Source: Nereocystis luetkeana
Lineage: Eukaryota; Sar; Phaeophyceae; Laminariales; Laminariaceae
Length of the DNA stretch: 64,000 nt
Assembly (NCBI GenBank): GCA_031213475.1
Contig: JARUPZ010000037.1
Coordinates: forward strand, 186,001-250,000
Direction: 5' to 3'
Under the pieces are notes generated by a model. That model saw only the letters and a program-made list of their open reading frames with translations, was not told where the DNA came from and did not search any database. Both the position numbers and the translations under genes were made by a program. Below, piece by piece: positions 1 to 12,700 of the stretch; positions within the stretch are counted from its first letter, which is position 1, and every line of letters begins with the position of its first letter.

Positions 1-536
1 TAATGCAGCCACCCTTGTGTTGGAATCTTAAGCTTGGACAATGTCCCAGGTCTGAAGGTCGAGGAATATCCCCTCATAGCAGGACCAATATCGAAGATGG
101 CATCAACTACGTTATTCCTCAGTTTTACTTGGTAGATTGGCGAGATGGGCATTTATTGAGTGCTCGCTCCTGTAAGTTGCTTGCATTGTTTGTGAAGTGA
201 CTACTGTTTATTAGAAAAGAGCTTCGTGGGGTGCAACGTAAACCACACAGGGAAGTGTAGTCAATGGTGTGCCCGACCCCCGTGCGCCTCAAGGTTGCCT
301 TCTTCGAGACTATTGGAAATTGTAATCGCCGTACTCGAACGGCTGTTTTTGTGTCATTCACGGCTTTTTAGATGAACCAAACGACTACCCGGGCACTGCG
401 CGCAACCATGTACATAATATGCACGTCAATGTACTCAACCATGTATGTTTGATCTGGCTCGTCAACAATACCCCCGGACTGATGGGAACCACTGTACCTC
501 ATTTACTGGCTTTGGAACACTTACGCCTTCTGACAG

Positions 537-617
537 GTGGTGTTGTTGCCCACCAAACGACAATCGTCATCGACGGCAACGCCAACTTCGTCAACAACTC
601 AGCGGATCATGACGGGG
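537..617 (+). CDS. Exon: beta-helix repeat module (27 codons, phase 1-1)
   Basis: The exon follows TGACAG and ends before GTGAGA. It reads G-G-V-V-A-H, then I-V-I-D-G-N-A-N-F-V-N-N-S-A-D-H-D-G-G. The F-V-N-N-S-A...G-G pattern is a PMP-type repeat. Both borders split a Gly codon after its first base, so the exon can be duplicated or skipped without changing frame. It is the most 5' exon I can support; the exon before it is not visible in the window. Confidence 0.6.
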
Positions 618-3600
618 GTGAGAGGAAATGGAAATGTTTATGATAACACGCACACATGAGAATCGTGGTAACAAAAAAGTACCGTAACAATAGTGTTCTG
701 ACTTCAGGTCACCTCAAATCGTTATCCATAGTCAACTGGCCTCTACGGCCCCCGGCAACTGAAACACGCAGTACGATTTACAATGTAGCCTTAACTTCCC
801 CTCGGCCACGATCTTCACTACCGCAAAATACTTCAGATATATATTATGCGTATGACATCCCTAGGGATTACCTTTAGATCGAGAGTTTAGTTCACTGCAG
901 CGTGTACCACCTACTACCAGTATAATACGGAGTATATTCTAACACCCGCGGTTTTGCTTACACAAACTATTTTCATTCAGCGAACAATCATGCATGGAGG
1001 ATTACAAGCCGCTAACCTCTATACGTGAAAGAACTTAACGTGTTCCCAGCAAACAGGCGCTTGCTTGTGACTATGCGCTTTGTATGCCGCGAGAAACTTG
1101 CGTGGGGATAAACACGGCTTTTTCTCCCGAGGATCAAATTTGGCAGCACCAACTAGTTTTCACCTAAGGGGCACGTGATTTGTGGGCAGGCTTGGCTGTC
1201 ACCGGTGTGTTAAAGTACACGTTTGTGTGTAGGTATGTATGTATCCCCTCGGTACATAAATATCTCACTCCTGTGCATGCCCATTGTGGCTTTTTCCATG
1301 TTTGATGTGTATGCACTTGCACACTAATTGCAGTTGTCGCTGATGCTCCCGCTTCAAGCGTTGACTACAGTACTGTCACCGGAGGCATGCGGACGAGATA
1401 TCGGCCATCGGTTTGACGGATATTAGCTTCCTACAGCAATTCTCGGGCTGTCATTGGTTGTGAATCATAGATACGCCAAGTAGAGGACAGGGCTCGTGGT
1501 GTGACGCCAGAGGTTCGGGATCAAGCATTTGTCATACTTGAGTGCCGACGGCGATGTTCATGAAATTTATCCTCCGTTCGTATCTCGGCTTCTTGGTGTC
1601 ACTTGTCTACCTACTGGGTAATCGCCGGAATTTGGATAGCACTCTATTTCACGGTGCATCATAGGATGACACCGGTGATCTAGGTTAGGGTTAGGATACT
1701 CTGCTTGGGGTTATCGAACGGACAGAGAGGAAAGTGCTAGATATGTTTTAACTCACTCTTTTTCCACCCGAGATAATACACAACCAGAGCTGCCCCAGGA
1801 GGCGTTTTGTCTCCGGAAATATAACGCCTCGTTTTCTTGATGACCTGATGCATTCCCGTTATCGACGGCGACTTGTTCCATTCCTCCTTTTATCACCCGT
1901 GAGTGTTGTATCTTCTGCCCGTCACCGGAATCTGTGGTGATATGTAGAGTCGGTGACATCCCCAAAGGCCTTACAACAACAGACGGTACCGGCGCAAAGT
2001 ACAATACTAGGCAGGCCAGGTACAGAACGATCATGGAATGGGAGTTCGCGTTGTACTGGAATCAGCGCGAAGCCGGAGAAGACCATAGGTCGTCGACGTG
2101 TGGATGAAGTCAGACTCACGTCGAAAAAACAATGTTTGCCAAGGAAGAAGGCCGGCATTTTTTGTGACGTGAAGTGTTCACTTGCTGTACAGACTTCTGA
2201 GTGTCGGGGGTAGAGCTTAGTTCATTTACACTACACTAACGTAATTCAAGTCAATATATATACCTGGTATATATATTGTTGAAGAAAGTTTGTATCGTGG
2301 AGTAGTGACTGAATTTACTAGTATAATACTCCACTGTAGATTGTGTTTGCAGGGGTGGTTGACAGCATGTGACCAGTCTGTGTTTAACACGCACGTCGTT
2401 GACGTCCTTTAGGATTTATGTAAGCCGTTAACATGACGATCCACGTATGGGTTTCGGCAGTGTTTGATGCACGAATGGCCATGCTCTGGGCACATCGATC
2501 GAGACGCGCCAAACACCGGCAGTGGCTTATGGTACAAATACGATTCAAATGATTATGATGTGGTATTCCCCTGATCTCGCCCCAAATGTCGGCGACAAAC
2601 GCGAGAACAATTAATTACTGGAAGTCGACGTGGTCAAGGAAGGGTAATAAAGGACTGGTTCGGATGCATGTGCTAGAGAAGGTTACTCAAAGGCCAAACT
2701 CAGTCGATCACTTCAAGGCGGCTATCATGGCAAAGTCCTTTAGGTTCACCACCATATAATTACCCTTGCACGTGGTGGCAAGTATTGGAAATACGTATCG
2801 ACAGTTTTCCGGAGCGCTTCATGACTATTACCACTACGTCAACATACCGTGCCGGCGTCCACTGCGGTGGGCAGTTTATCGCCCTCATGATACGTTCGTT
2901 ACTCTTCGTGATTCCCTGTTGGTCTTGGATGTGGTTGAAAAACAGTAAGGGCGAGGAATGCCGCGTGCTCACCGTATCTTGTGCTTCAACATGCCTATGC
3001 GCATGCATGGTCTATACGTTTGGCAATCATTGAATAAAACGATCCCTGAACTCGTCGGTCGATATCGTCTTCATACATCGTTCGTGGTAATAATTTATGT
3101 TGCCATGGTGCTATAGCACTAACCATGCCTCCCACGTTGATTCGCAGGGGCCCTTAACATTCTCGGCGCCAACGCCACAATCACGGGGACGATGGAGCTT
3201 TCGGCGAATACTGCCCTCAACGGAGGTATAGACCGACTATACCAGCAAATCACGTGTAGTAATTTCACTCGATCAGTTTGCAGGCACCGGCTGGCTAGCA
3301 GAGTCACGACTCAAAAGTGGTGCGTTTAATCGGACATACCTGGCACCACATCGCGTCTGTGGAAAAAAGTTATGTTGTGGTCATGCTACTGTATAATGAA
3401 AGATTATTTATATAGTCTCTGGCATGCAGCTTAGCGTATTAGAACGGGGCCTTCAGGTGCGTCGTCAGGCAAAAGTACGTCTTGTTTCGCAAGTGCGCAG
3501 GGTTCAGTTAGGGGTTGGCCCCTTCGCTACTGTAGCCGCAGGTGTCCTACTTATGACGTGTATTCTTGCCTTGAAACCCACGATGCTTCACCGAAGTCGA

Positions 3601-3738
3601 AACGGCTCACTTACACTGATCGCGTTACATCGAGTACAGGGCCTCTATGCTGAAGGTACCCCTCACACACACCGCTGTTCCAATCGTCCGAGTTGAGCAA
3701 AAAAAAAACATGCAAATTCAGGTGGTCTCGCGGTTTGT

Positions 3739-3782
<44 letters not shown>

Positions 3783-6700
3783 TCGGATACTACGAAATGC
3801 GAACACTCACAATGGGAATGACCTTTTGAAGAACCAACCATTAGCTCTCGCGTGTTCTCTCGCTCATCAGGTGGCATATTCTCCGTCCTATGCCCAAACT
3901 TCGAAGTGCTGGGGATGACGTACTTCTTTCGAAATGCCGTACGTTTTTACGGAGGGGCTATATCGCTATCGGACCCGAAACATTTCAATATCGTCGGCGC
4001 TACATTCGAATCAAATAAAGGCGCATCTGGTGGAGCTGTGGCTATCACGTCCACAGAAGGCACAGCCGGGGGGTTTGAGCGTTGTCGATTTGACAGCAAT
4101 GATGCAAAGAACGGCGGGGCTTTGCACTTGAGCACGGGGCCCGCCGACGACACTGACGAGACTGAGAATGTTAGATTCGTGAAAGATTCGGTCTTCCTTC
4201 ACAACGTTGCCGGTAAGAGATCGTTGACAAATTCATTACCAGCATGTTGGGGAAAGTCTAACTTAAAGCAATGCCTTTGGGCTATACGGGGTTCCTGCAA
4301 ACGTTTTTTCATCCGCTGGTGAAGTAATTTAATGACCACCAGCCGCCACATCCAAACCAGGTGTGACACGTGAAGACCACGTGCCTGCTTCCATTATGAA
4401 TGATTGCAAATAGTACAGTGTAGGCGTGGTAAGTATTCTCCGACTACTGTGAGGACACGCTAAAGAGGCGTTCTACGATAGAGTCATCGTAGTAGGGGGG
4501 AAAAACATTTCTGAGCAACCACAGCGTTCTTACCGGGCGTCAGTTGAAGGAGGTACAGTACCACAGTTCGTGGGGATATATATCTGTAAGCATTGAAGGT
4601 GCGCGCCCCACACATCTCAAGCAGTATTACTCATAGGTTTGTCCCCGTTGAAGTCCGCATTGCACCTTGGGGGGACACAGGAGTCTCAGAAACACTTAGC
4701 TGAATCTCTATCGTAGAACGCCTCTAAAGTAGATCGTTGCCTGGGGAAGGGAGCTTGTCTGAGGCACGGTAAGAACAATATGTGTCATACAACGCAACCT
4801 TTGATTCGATTCGATTCGAATCGTACCCTCCTACTTCAAATGCCTCGTTGTCCTGTACTGTATGACCTATTGGTTTACAGTTGAATCGGGGGGAGGGCTC
4901 TACAACGCCGGCGCATTAGCAGTCAGCGGCACACTGTTCAAAGAAAACATTGCCGGGGAAGACGGCTTAGCAATCCACGACGAGGGATCTTACCTTGTGC
5001 TAGGAAACGTGACCTTCGAGGAAAACATGTTCAGGTGCCCTGTTGACCAGTACGCCGATACCCATCACGTGAGTGTATTCCTGACTTGGGCTCCTCTTGT
5101 TTAATACCTGGTATCTTGTATAATAAAAACACCACAGTTCCTCAACAAACCATGGCAGATACAAGACAGGTACTCTACATCTTGGTCGCTATGGTAAGTT
5201 CACGTTGACCGTGTTTCCGGCGGTGAGCACCGTCTATTGTGGAAGGGGTACCTTGAGACGCGAACGATCCCTGACCAACGGGGGTCCTTAACTGTGAGCG
5301 AGCGATTGTCCCTCGGGCTGCTGCTGACGTTGTAAAATGCTCTCGATGTCAGTTTTTGGGCGGGTTAGCGAGATCTCCCCATGATCGGAATCTTGAACAT
5401 CGTAGCGTAGGTAATCCTTCTTCTTGTACCGTGACACGGCTCCTCAGCGGCGGGGGGTGGTATACCGGCGAAGCAATGCAGATTTTCCTTTTAACTCGCA
5501 GATACAAAATTGTACAACCTGTGTGAGAGTAGAAAACCAATACATATTTGCCGTTAGGTGCTGCTAGCGCGAGGGCTGAACAACTGTTGTTGCGGTAGCC
5601 CACTGTAAACCCAGCACTACACGGAGGGGCATACCCGGTAGTAAACAGGCCCAAACCAGGCCCAGAGCACACGCTTTGTTGTGTTGTACCTGGTATCTTC
5701 ATATCCAATGCGTGAATCGGCGATGCTCTCTGTTTATAGAACGCCGCTGATGATCGGCTTCCGTCGATGCTACAGCTTCCGTCGATGCTACATTTTTTCT
5801 CTTCATAAATACATTGGGAAGCCTCTCTCCCCCCGTTTTCGGGCCAATATATTAGGAGCCACCGTACAGGAATATTCGAGAGCGAAACAAGCAGCGGCCA
5901 GTACCAATCATGTTTCTTTTTTTGTTTGCTCATTTTGTACGACAAGACGAACTTCATTCCAGCACCGTCTTATCTATCATGTCCATTACGTGTGAACTGC
6001 GTCCACAAACACCGCTTGCTTCAACACTTTGGTCCTCACGACGTCTTGTTCGATCTTTCATCAGAGCTCTGACGAGGGCACCTGCCGCTTCGAAGTGGTC
6101 TGCCACCAATGCTCGGAGGGGTGCGAGGTTACCGATGAGATTGCTGAGGTGACAGCCGATACAGTTCCCGTTTGCGAGGAAATCCCCGATGGTGTTTCGC
6201 GATCGTCGGCGACTACGCTTGCAACGTTCGACCTTTTGGGGGGCTACTACCGCGTGTCCGACCAAAGTCGAGTTATCCGGGAATGTTACGTATCGGATGC
6301 TTGTACTGGGGGTACCGACCATCTCAAGTACTGCGCCACGGGCTATACAGGACCTTGTAAGTAACTGCAGGGTATCGGGTGGGGGTTGCTGGCTTACCTT
6401 GTGGCGGGAAAAGGACCGCGTGTGCGGACCAAAAGCTGCAAAACAAAGCAGCCTTGACTGTACCTTTGTACGAACCGCTCCGGGACCGGAAGCACTATTT
6501 CTGCCAGACATGTCCCTCATACCACGCCAATGCCTACCCATATCCTGCGGTTTCAGCCTCGCACTGCTGCAGGGAGAAAAAACAAACCCCCTCTTGTCCC
6601 GACTTGCCCGTCCCATCTCGTAGACTGTGCCGTCTGCGCTGACGGCTATGCACCGGGGTTATTAAATCATTGTCATAAGTGCTCCACGGAGAACAGGCGC

Positions 6701-9700
6701 TGGGCAGTGGGACTTGCAACAGCAGGCTTGGTCGTTCTGGTTTTGGTGGTGGTCATGGCCGTGTACCATACTTTCCGAGGATCGGAGGACGAAGCTAGTA
6801 CCCCGTGTCTCAAGATGCTTCTGTGTTGCCAATACGGGTTTCGCAAGGCGCTTCCGCTTGCTCCCATCAAGACCGTCGTCGTCGTTTGGCAGATCATCAC
6901 GCAGGTGTGCCTTTTTCTCTCTTGTTGCAGTGCTGCTGTTGTTGATTATGTTCAGGAACAACACGCGTAAGATCCATCGTATATTGAGGAGTCCACACGT
7001 GATAAAGGCACTGGTAGTGGGATATTGGGAGATCGGGGTAATGTGCAAGCCACCCAACGTCACTTACTTGTCATCAAGCTCCTTATGCCACCGAGTCATC
7101 TTGACATCTCGGAAACTATACAGTAGAGAGGGTCCCGTGTTGCTGTCTTGAGTCACCCGTACGCGTTCCCGCATCACTTGCGCTTGCACTTTGGAAACCG
7201 ATCAACACACGAGTATAAGCCGGTTATCTTCGCTAGGTGAACGTGGCCACGGCCATACCAGAGTGGAAGGGGAAGGGTCTGCGTCTTCAGTGCATGTGAG
7301 GTCACGAGGATGATGGCACGAAGGGGAAGCGTGGAGTATATATTGAAATACATACATCTGCTCAAAATAAAGACAGGGACTCAGAAGCTTCAGCGAGAGG
7401 TCGGACTCATGGAGGAAGTCGCGAGTGTCGTATGCAGCGGAGCCCGGCAGGACTCGATTTTTTCCATGGCGAGTGCCAACGATGAGGCAGAGGCTTCGAG
7501 TCCTCCTCGACGGGTGAAAGCTTCAAGTAAGTGGAGATCATGAGGAAAATGGAAGGACAGGTGATTCGGAATGAGAACGAGAAAATAAAACCCGAGGATG
7601 AAGAGGAGAGACAGGGGATGCCGCCTCGACCCCAGCAAAGCCACGTCTAAGCTGCAGCTGATAGATTTTGGCGCTGGTGGCACACGAGCTGGAAAGCAGC
7701 AGTTGCAGAGGCAGCAACAGCGCTAGCAGCACCATCAGCAATGGCAGCACTCAGATTATCGATGCACTTGTTGCGATGATGAAGCGCGAATGCCGCTGCC
7801 ACCGTCACTGCCGCCGCCGTCATCACTATCGCCGCTGCCGCCGCCGTCGTCACCGCCATCATCGCCGCCACAACGCCCAAGTAACGCTAGGCGTGTGCTT
7901 GAATATGTGGGTCCGCTTCACGCTGGAGTCGTAGAAAGAGAACAAGAATAGAAAGAGAAAATTAGTCAGATGGCCGGCAGAAGGAGCAGGGAGAGAGGTG
8001 GAAGGGACCGCGAAAGCGACGCTGAAATCAGTTTGGCATACACATTATTTGCCTGAAGTGTTGAAGCAGGGCGCCCGATGTGGGCGACGAGAGTTACATT
8101 ACCCCCGAGAAAGGACACGAGGAAGAGAGGGAAGATGGCACTGGCGGAGGAGTATCGGTTGGGGATTGGCGCAGAGGCGAAACAGGAAACACTGTCCCAA
8201 GACAGAAAGGGTGAAGGACACAGCATCAACGCGCCGTCAGCAAGGACTTCTCGCCCGAATCAGACAGGTGTGACTTTGTTGATTGCTTGGTGCTGAAGAT
8301 CCCCGTTTTTGGATGGCTTTGTGTTGATTTAAGAGTTACGAAGAATATCCACCTATGAGATATTGAGATTATAGAATGTTGGAGATTGGAGAGACATCTA
8401 GGTATGATACACAGGCGCAGTCGTATATCTTCTCTCACTCAACTTATCCTGCACACGTACTGCAGGACAATTACGTCTGTTTATTTTGCGTTAACCTGGT
8501 CGAGAGCTCTGGCTGGGCATCGACCGAAGTACGTGTAAAGAGTCGAAAAGGAGTGAGGTTGAAATCGAATAGGAAAGTGTGAAATATCAAGTGATTTTTT
8601 TTACGTAGTCTACTGCTCCATCACTGCTGATGTATCATACCTGGTAATACATACAGTAGTCACAGCAGTATTGCATGAACAACAACAAGCAATTACAAAT
8701 CGAAGGGTTCTGGCGTTCGTAGAATACAAGTAGGTGTGTGCATACTGTGTATTTTCATGTATCAAGTGCAAATGAAGCCAGGAGAACACGATATTGAGAT
8801 TCACCAAGCACGTAGCTGTACGTCAAGACCTGCTGCAACATTCACAGGAAGTACCTATCAATAATGGGATGAGCGTATACCATACAAAGGTTCGAGTGCC
8901 TTGTGTGCCCTGGCCCTCACGTGTGAACTGTAACAAACAAAGTTCCAATTGTCTTGTGTACACCGGCCCTCACGTGCGAACTGCTGGTTCAGTTCACGAG
9001 ATGATGGTACTGGCCGAAATCAATAGGAAATCGAGCCTGAAGTATTATCGCCTCGTCCACCCTGGTAGCATCCTGGGGAGTCACTGGCTAGTATCAATAG
9101 TCAATCGCTGGGAAAATATGATGGAAAACGCGCGAACAGCCATCACGCATGTTGCAGAGTTGGGTATCGACCGGTTGGCTGAATTCACAGCTGACGAACA
9201 ATTTTAGTTTCTTGTAAAACAAATAGATGAGTTCTTGTGTGAACACCGTGAACTCATTGACTGTACTGGGGCACTTCGCCCGTATGCACCCCTTGAAAGG
9301 CATCACATAACATAATATATATGCAGTAGGTATAGGATTGATGAGCTTTGTAGTATTTGTGCAGTGGGTTTGGCGTGATGGTGTGATGACAGCAGCGAAA
9401 ACTAACAGTAAAAATGTATGTATGTATGTGTAGAACCCTTGATTTTTGCGGCAATCCCCAGACGCACGTCTTAATTAGCGGACAACTCGTTTTCGAGTCG
9501 TTCGGTTGATGGTTAGGACCACTCGTGCCGCTATTACTTCACTGACAGACTACGTATTGATAGATAATGGTGAACGGACTATTGTACTTGATATGAGTTC
9601 AGCAGTAATAGTATAATACTGAGGGTACAACAGAGTATGGAACGCACAGATTCAAGTATAGTACTGTCTGGACTGCAGAGTAGAACACCCCTTTGTCCGG

Positions 9701-12700
9701 TGCGCGTTGCCCCGGTACTACTGCTCTTGATGGTAGAGTTATGGGTATGAGTTGAGATGAATACCCTTACAAACAGTTAGCATGGTACTGTTGTATCTGT
9801 GTTCACCAGATAGGAGGATTGAGTGAGAAACTACGCGTACGCACAACAGTACATATATTTAGTGGTCGAGGAATGCAAAGAGGCGATGCGATATTACGTG
9901 TTGCCGGTTTTTTGCAGTGGGATTTGAGAACTGGAAACATTTTGGTAAAGAGAGGTCTGCAAGCTGAGGAATGCGTGAACAGAGCGACACCCAACGCCGG
10001 CCTAATATCTCGATTGCGCAACCCCTTCCCTGTTTGTGTCGAGTCAATGCTGCGCAGGCGACATCTGATTGCACCCACAGAAATATAAGCTGGATGGACC
10101 GAGCTGCGGCGACACGACGAGACCGGAACGAGGCTGATGTTGTTGCGGAACCAAGAGCAAGCAGTAGTGTTTGGGGGATGGTTTGGATGAAATGTGGCTA
10201 CCCGTGGTTCTGAGTGAACGATTTCTTTATTTGAGTTTTATGAATTGTTTGTGCTTCTGACTGAATGATTGTTTAACATTGTGTTGAGATAGCTGCTATT
10301 AATAGTGCCGTTCAAGATGACAAAACAGTCTCAGTCTACGGCAAACTGATCCGGATTGGAGTGACTGAACTGCGTCAGAGGGCGGGTTCGGTCCGGAAAA
10401 AATGTTTTTGGATGCGATTTTTTAGCAATACCCCGTTTATGTGTTTATTTTATACGCGTTTGTCGAGCGGGATTTGACCTGTACGTGACGAGATGTAGAC
10501 TGGACGTGAATTGAGTATCTGCCGTTAAAATCGTATAACGTGGACTTCATATTTCCTGGTTCAGCTAGACCACGTACTGGGTATTGGCATGCCGATGTAG
10601 TCGGGGAAAATCAGGGAGGATTTAAACATTTGATTTCCAGAGTGGACGAATTTATTTCAATAAATTATGCGGAGAATTCCGATTTCCCTAGCTAAATCCG
10701 AGGGTAATAATGCCGTTTTCACAAGGTATTTGATGTCGAGAGTATTGTAAGTGTTCCCAGCAGGAAAAGACTGCTGGTTTGAGAATACTATATAGGCGTG
10801 CTGATTCGAGGATTTTGATTCCTGCTCGAGTATTTGATTTTTAAGTGGCAGATTTGTTATTCAAGTTTCGAAGATCGATGTGAGCTTATTTTGATATCGA
10901 CGTATTAACCCTGCGATGTCGTGCCTTGTCAGGAATGAAGCTGGGGGGATATTAGTTTGGTCATGTACAATGAGCAGGGGGATGTTGATTGTGCTCGGGA
11001 ACGTGGTGCATAAGATCTGAGGAGTTATATGCTGAATGGGGATTCTAGAAGTGGGATATTGTCATATCGGGATATTGTGCCTGCCATCCGACGTTACTCG
11101 TTGTTTTGCTCCTTAACTTATGAGACCCAGTCATCTGGACAGCTCGAGAATACTACAAGATAGAGAGTTCCGTGCCGCTGTCTTGAATCACCACCACGCG
11201 CTCCCGCGCCAGCTGCGTCTACACCTTCAGAGATCGATCAACACCTGACCTGTTGATTGTTGACCCTAAATAACCTGCTTTCTCAGGGTATATACTGTTG
11301 GGAAGGAATGGACTACAAGACAAACATGACGATTATTTTGATAGCCCATAGTAGCTTCCCAGGCCTTTCTACTGTCACGAACCGTAATGGCAAGTATACC
11401 CACAGTAAACCTCTACGGTAGTATCCGCTAACATTGTGTTCTTTAGCCGCTTCGCACTCCGTATGAAGCGTCTTCCATATGTCGACATCGCGATGTTTAC
11501 ACTCACTCGTGTATCGTGCGTGTGTATTTATTATTCAGGTTGGAAGCCGAGTGCACAGTAAGGCCTCTGACATCAGCACACCGCTTTATAGCGCCAAACG
11601 GTACTCGTTACCGCAACGAGATAGCAGGACACCCTAACCTTATCGATAATACAACCCTATCGACGGTATAACCCTATCAACAACACCACGTTGTCGATGA
11701 CAACTTTCTTATCGATCATATGATATGACCCTATCGACATTTTTAACGCTGTCGATACGCCCCTACCGACATACGCTGGGGGGGTGATCACGGGAACACA
11801 CACTGCGGCCTGCAGCTGTGCCATTGAAACATACACACATGCTGACATAGAACAACCCCGTGGTGGCAAGCAGTTACTCCCGCCATCATCTACAACAACC
11901 CCGGAACACACTTTCTCTTAAATCCTCTGGGGCACTTCGCAATTCCAGGCCGCACGGTAGATAGCCGGTGTGCGTAACGTCTGGTCGGCTTGCATGTATC
12001 AACCTGGTCTTGGTTTGTCTGCTGAGCTAGCTGTGTTCGTGATATCGTGTTAACGGCTAAGACAAAACAACATTATTGTAATTATACCCTAAACCTAACC
12101 CGAACCATGTATACTTCGTATGACATTTCTGATATTTTAAAAAGGATCGCACCATAACCGTTCGCGACCTACATGCATGGTGTGCTTTCAAATAAATCGT
12201 GGTGTATACGGGAAAGAGCATCTATGTTGTCGTAAGCGTTTGACTTTCACCTATACCCCCTTCCACTCCGCTTGCCGAATCGCGTCAGTTCACCGAGGTC
12301 GCAGGTGCTGTGTATCCCGATGAGTACGAAGCTTTCCTGGCCAAGGTGACAGTTATCAACCTTGAAATCGGAAGTATCCTTTCCAGTTCGTGTATACTCA
12401 CCACGGATTTTTACGACAGCCTTTTGCTTGCCACGGTGGGGCCGGTGGTCGTGCTGCTAGTGTTGTTCGGCACCCTGTTCATCGCGAGGAGGAGAAGCAC
12501 GAGCACCGAAGCCGCCGAGCCCATCTTGAGGACCAAGCGAGCGTCAGTAGGGCTCTTCGTTCTATTTTTCGTGTATTCCTCGGTCTCTTACACGATATTT
12601 CAGACATTTGTATGCGATGATCTGGACGATGGCATGTCCTACCTCCGGGCGGACTACAGCATTGTATGCTCTACTGCAAGACACGCAGGGTACAAGGCTT

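Larger units (their letters stand above)
6905..12288 (+). other. Intron 6 (5.4 kb) with old insertion
   Basis: Begins GTGTGC and ends GTCAG. It separates the first membrane span from the remaining spans. It contains a diverged pair of direct repeats (7015-7215 and 11048-11245), GCC/ATC-type simple repeats at 7785-7875, a short duplication at 8886-8983 and a cluster of CCTATCGAC-like motifs at 11636-11770. No recognisable transposon protein is seen between the direct repeats. Confidence 0.6.

Noticed and set aside
1330-1390. Possible extra repeat exon after ATTGCAG ending in a G-G codon pair
   Set aside because: The expected GT donor is absent (the bases are GGC) and the peptide lacks the F-x-x-N pattern.
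1684-1697. Telomere-like GGTTAGGGTTAGG
   Set aside because: Only two units, so not an interstitial telomere array.
5349-5957. 202-codon minus-strand frame
   Set aside because: It lies wholly inside an inferred intron of the plus-strand gene, has no domain and looks like chance.
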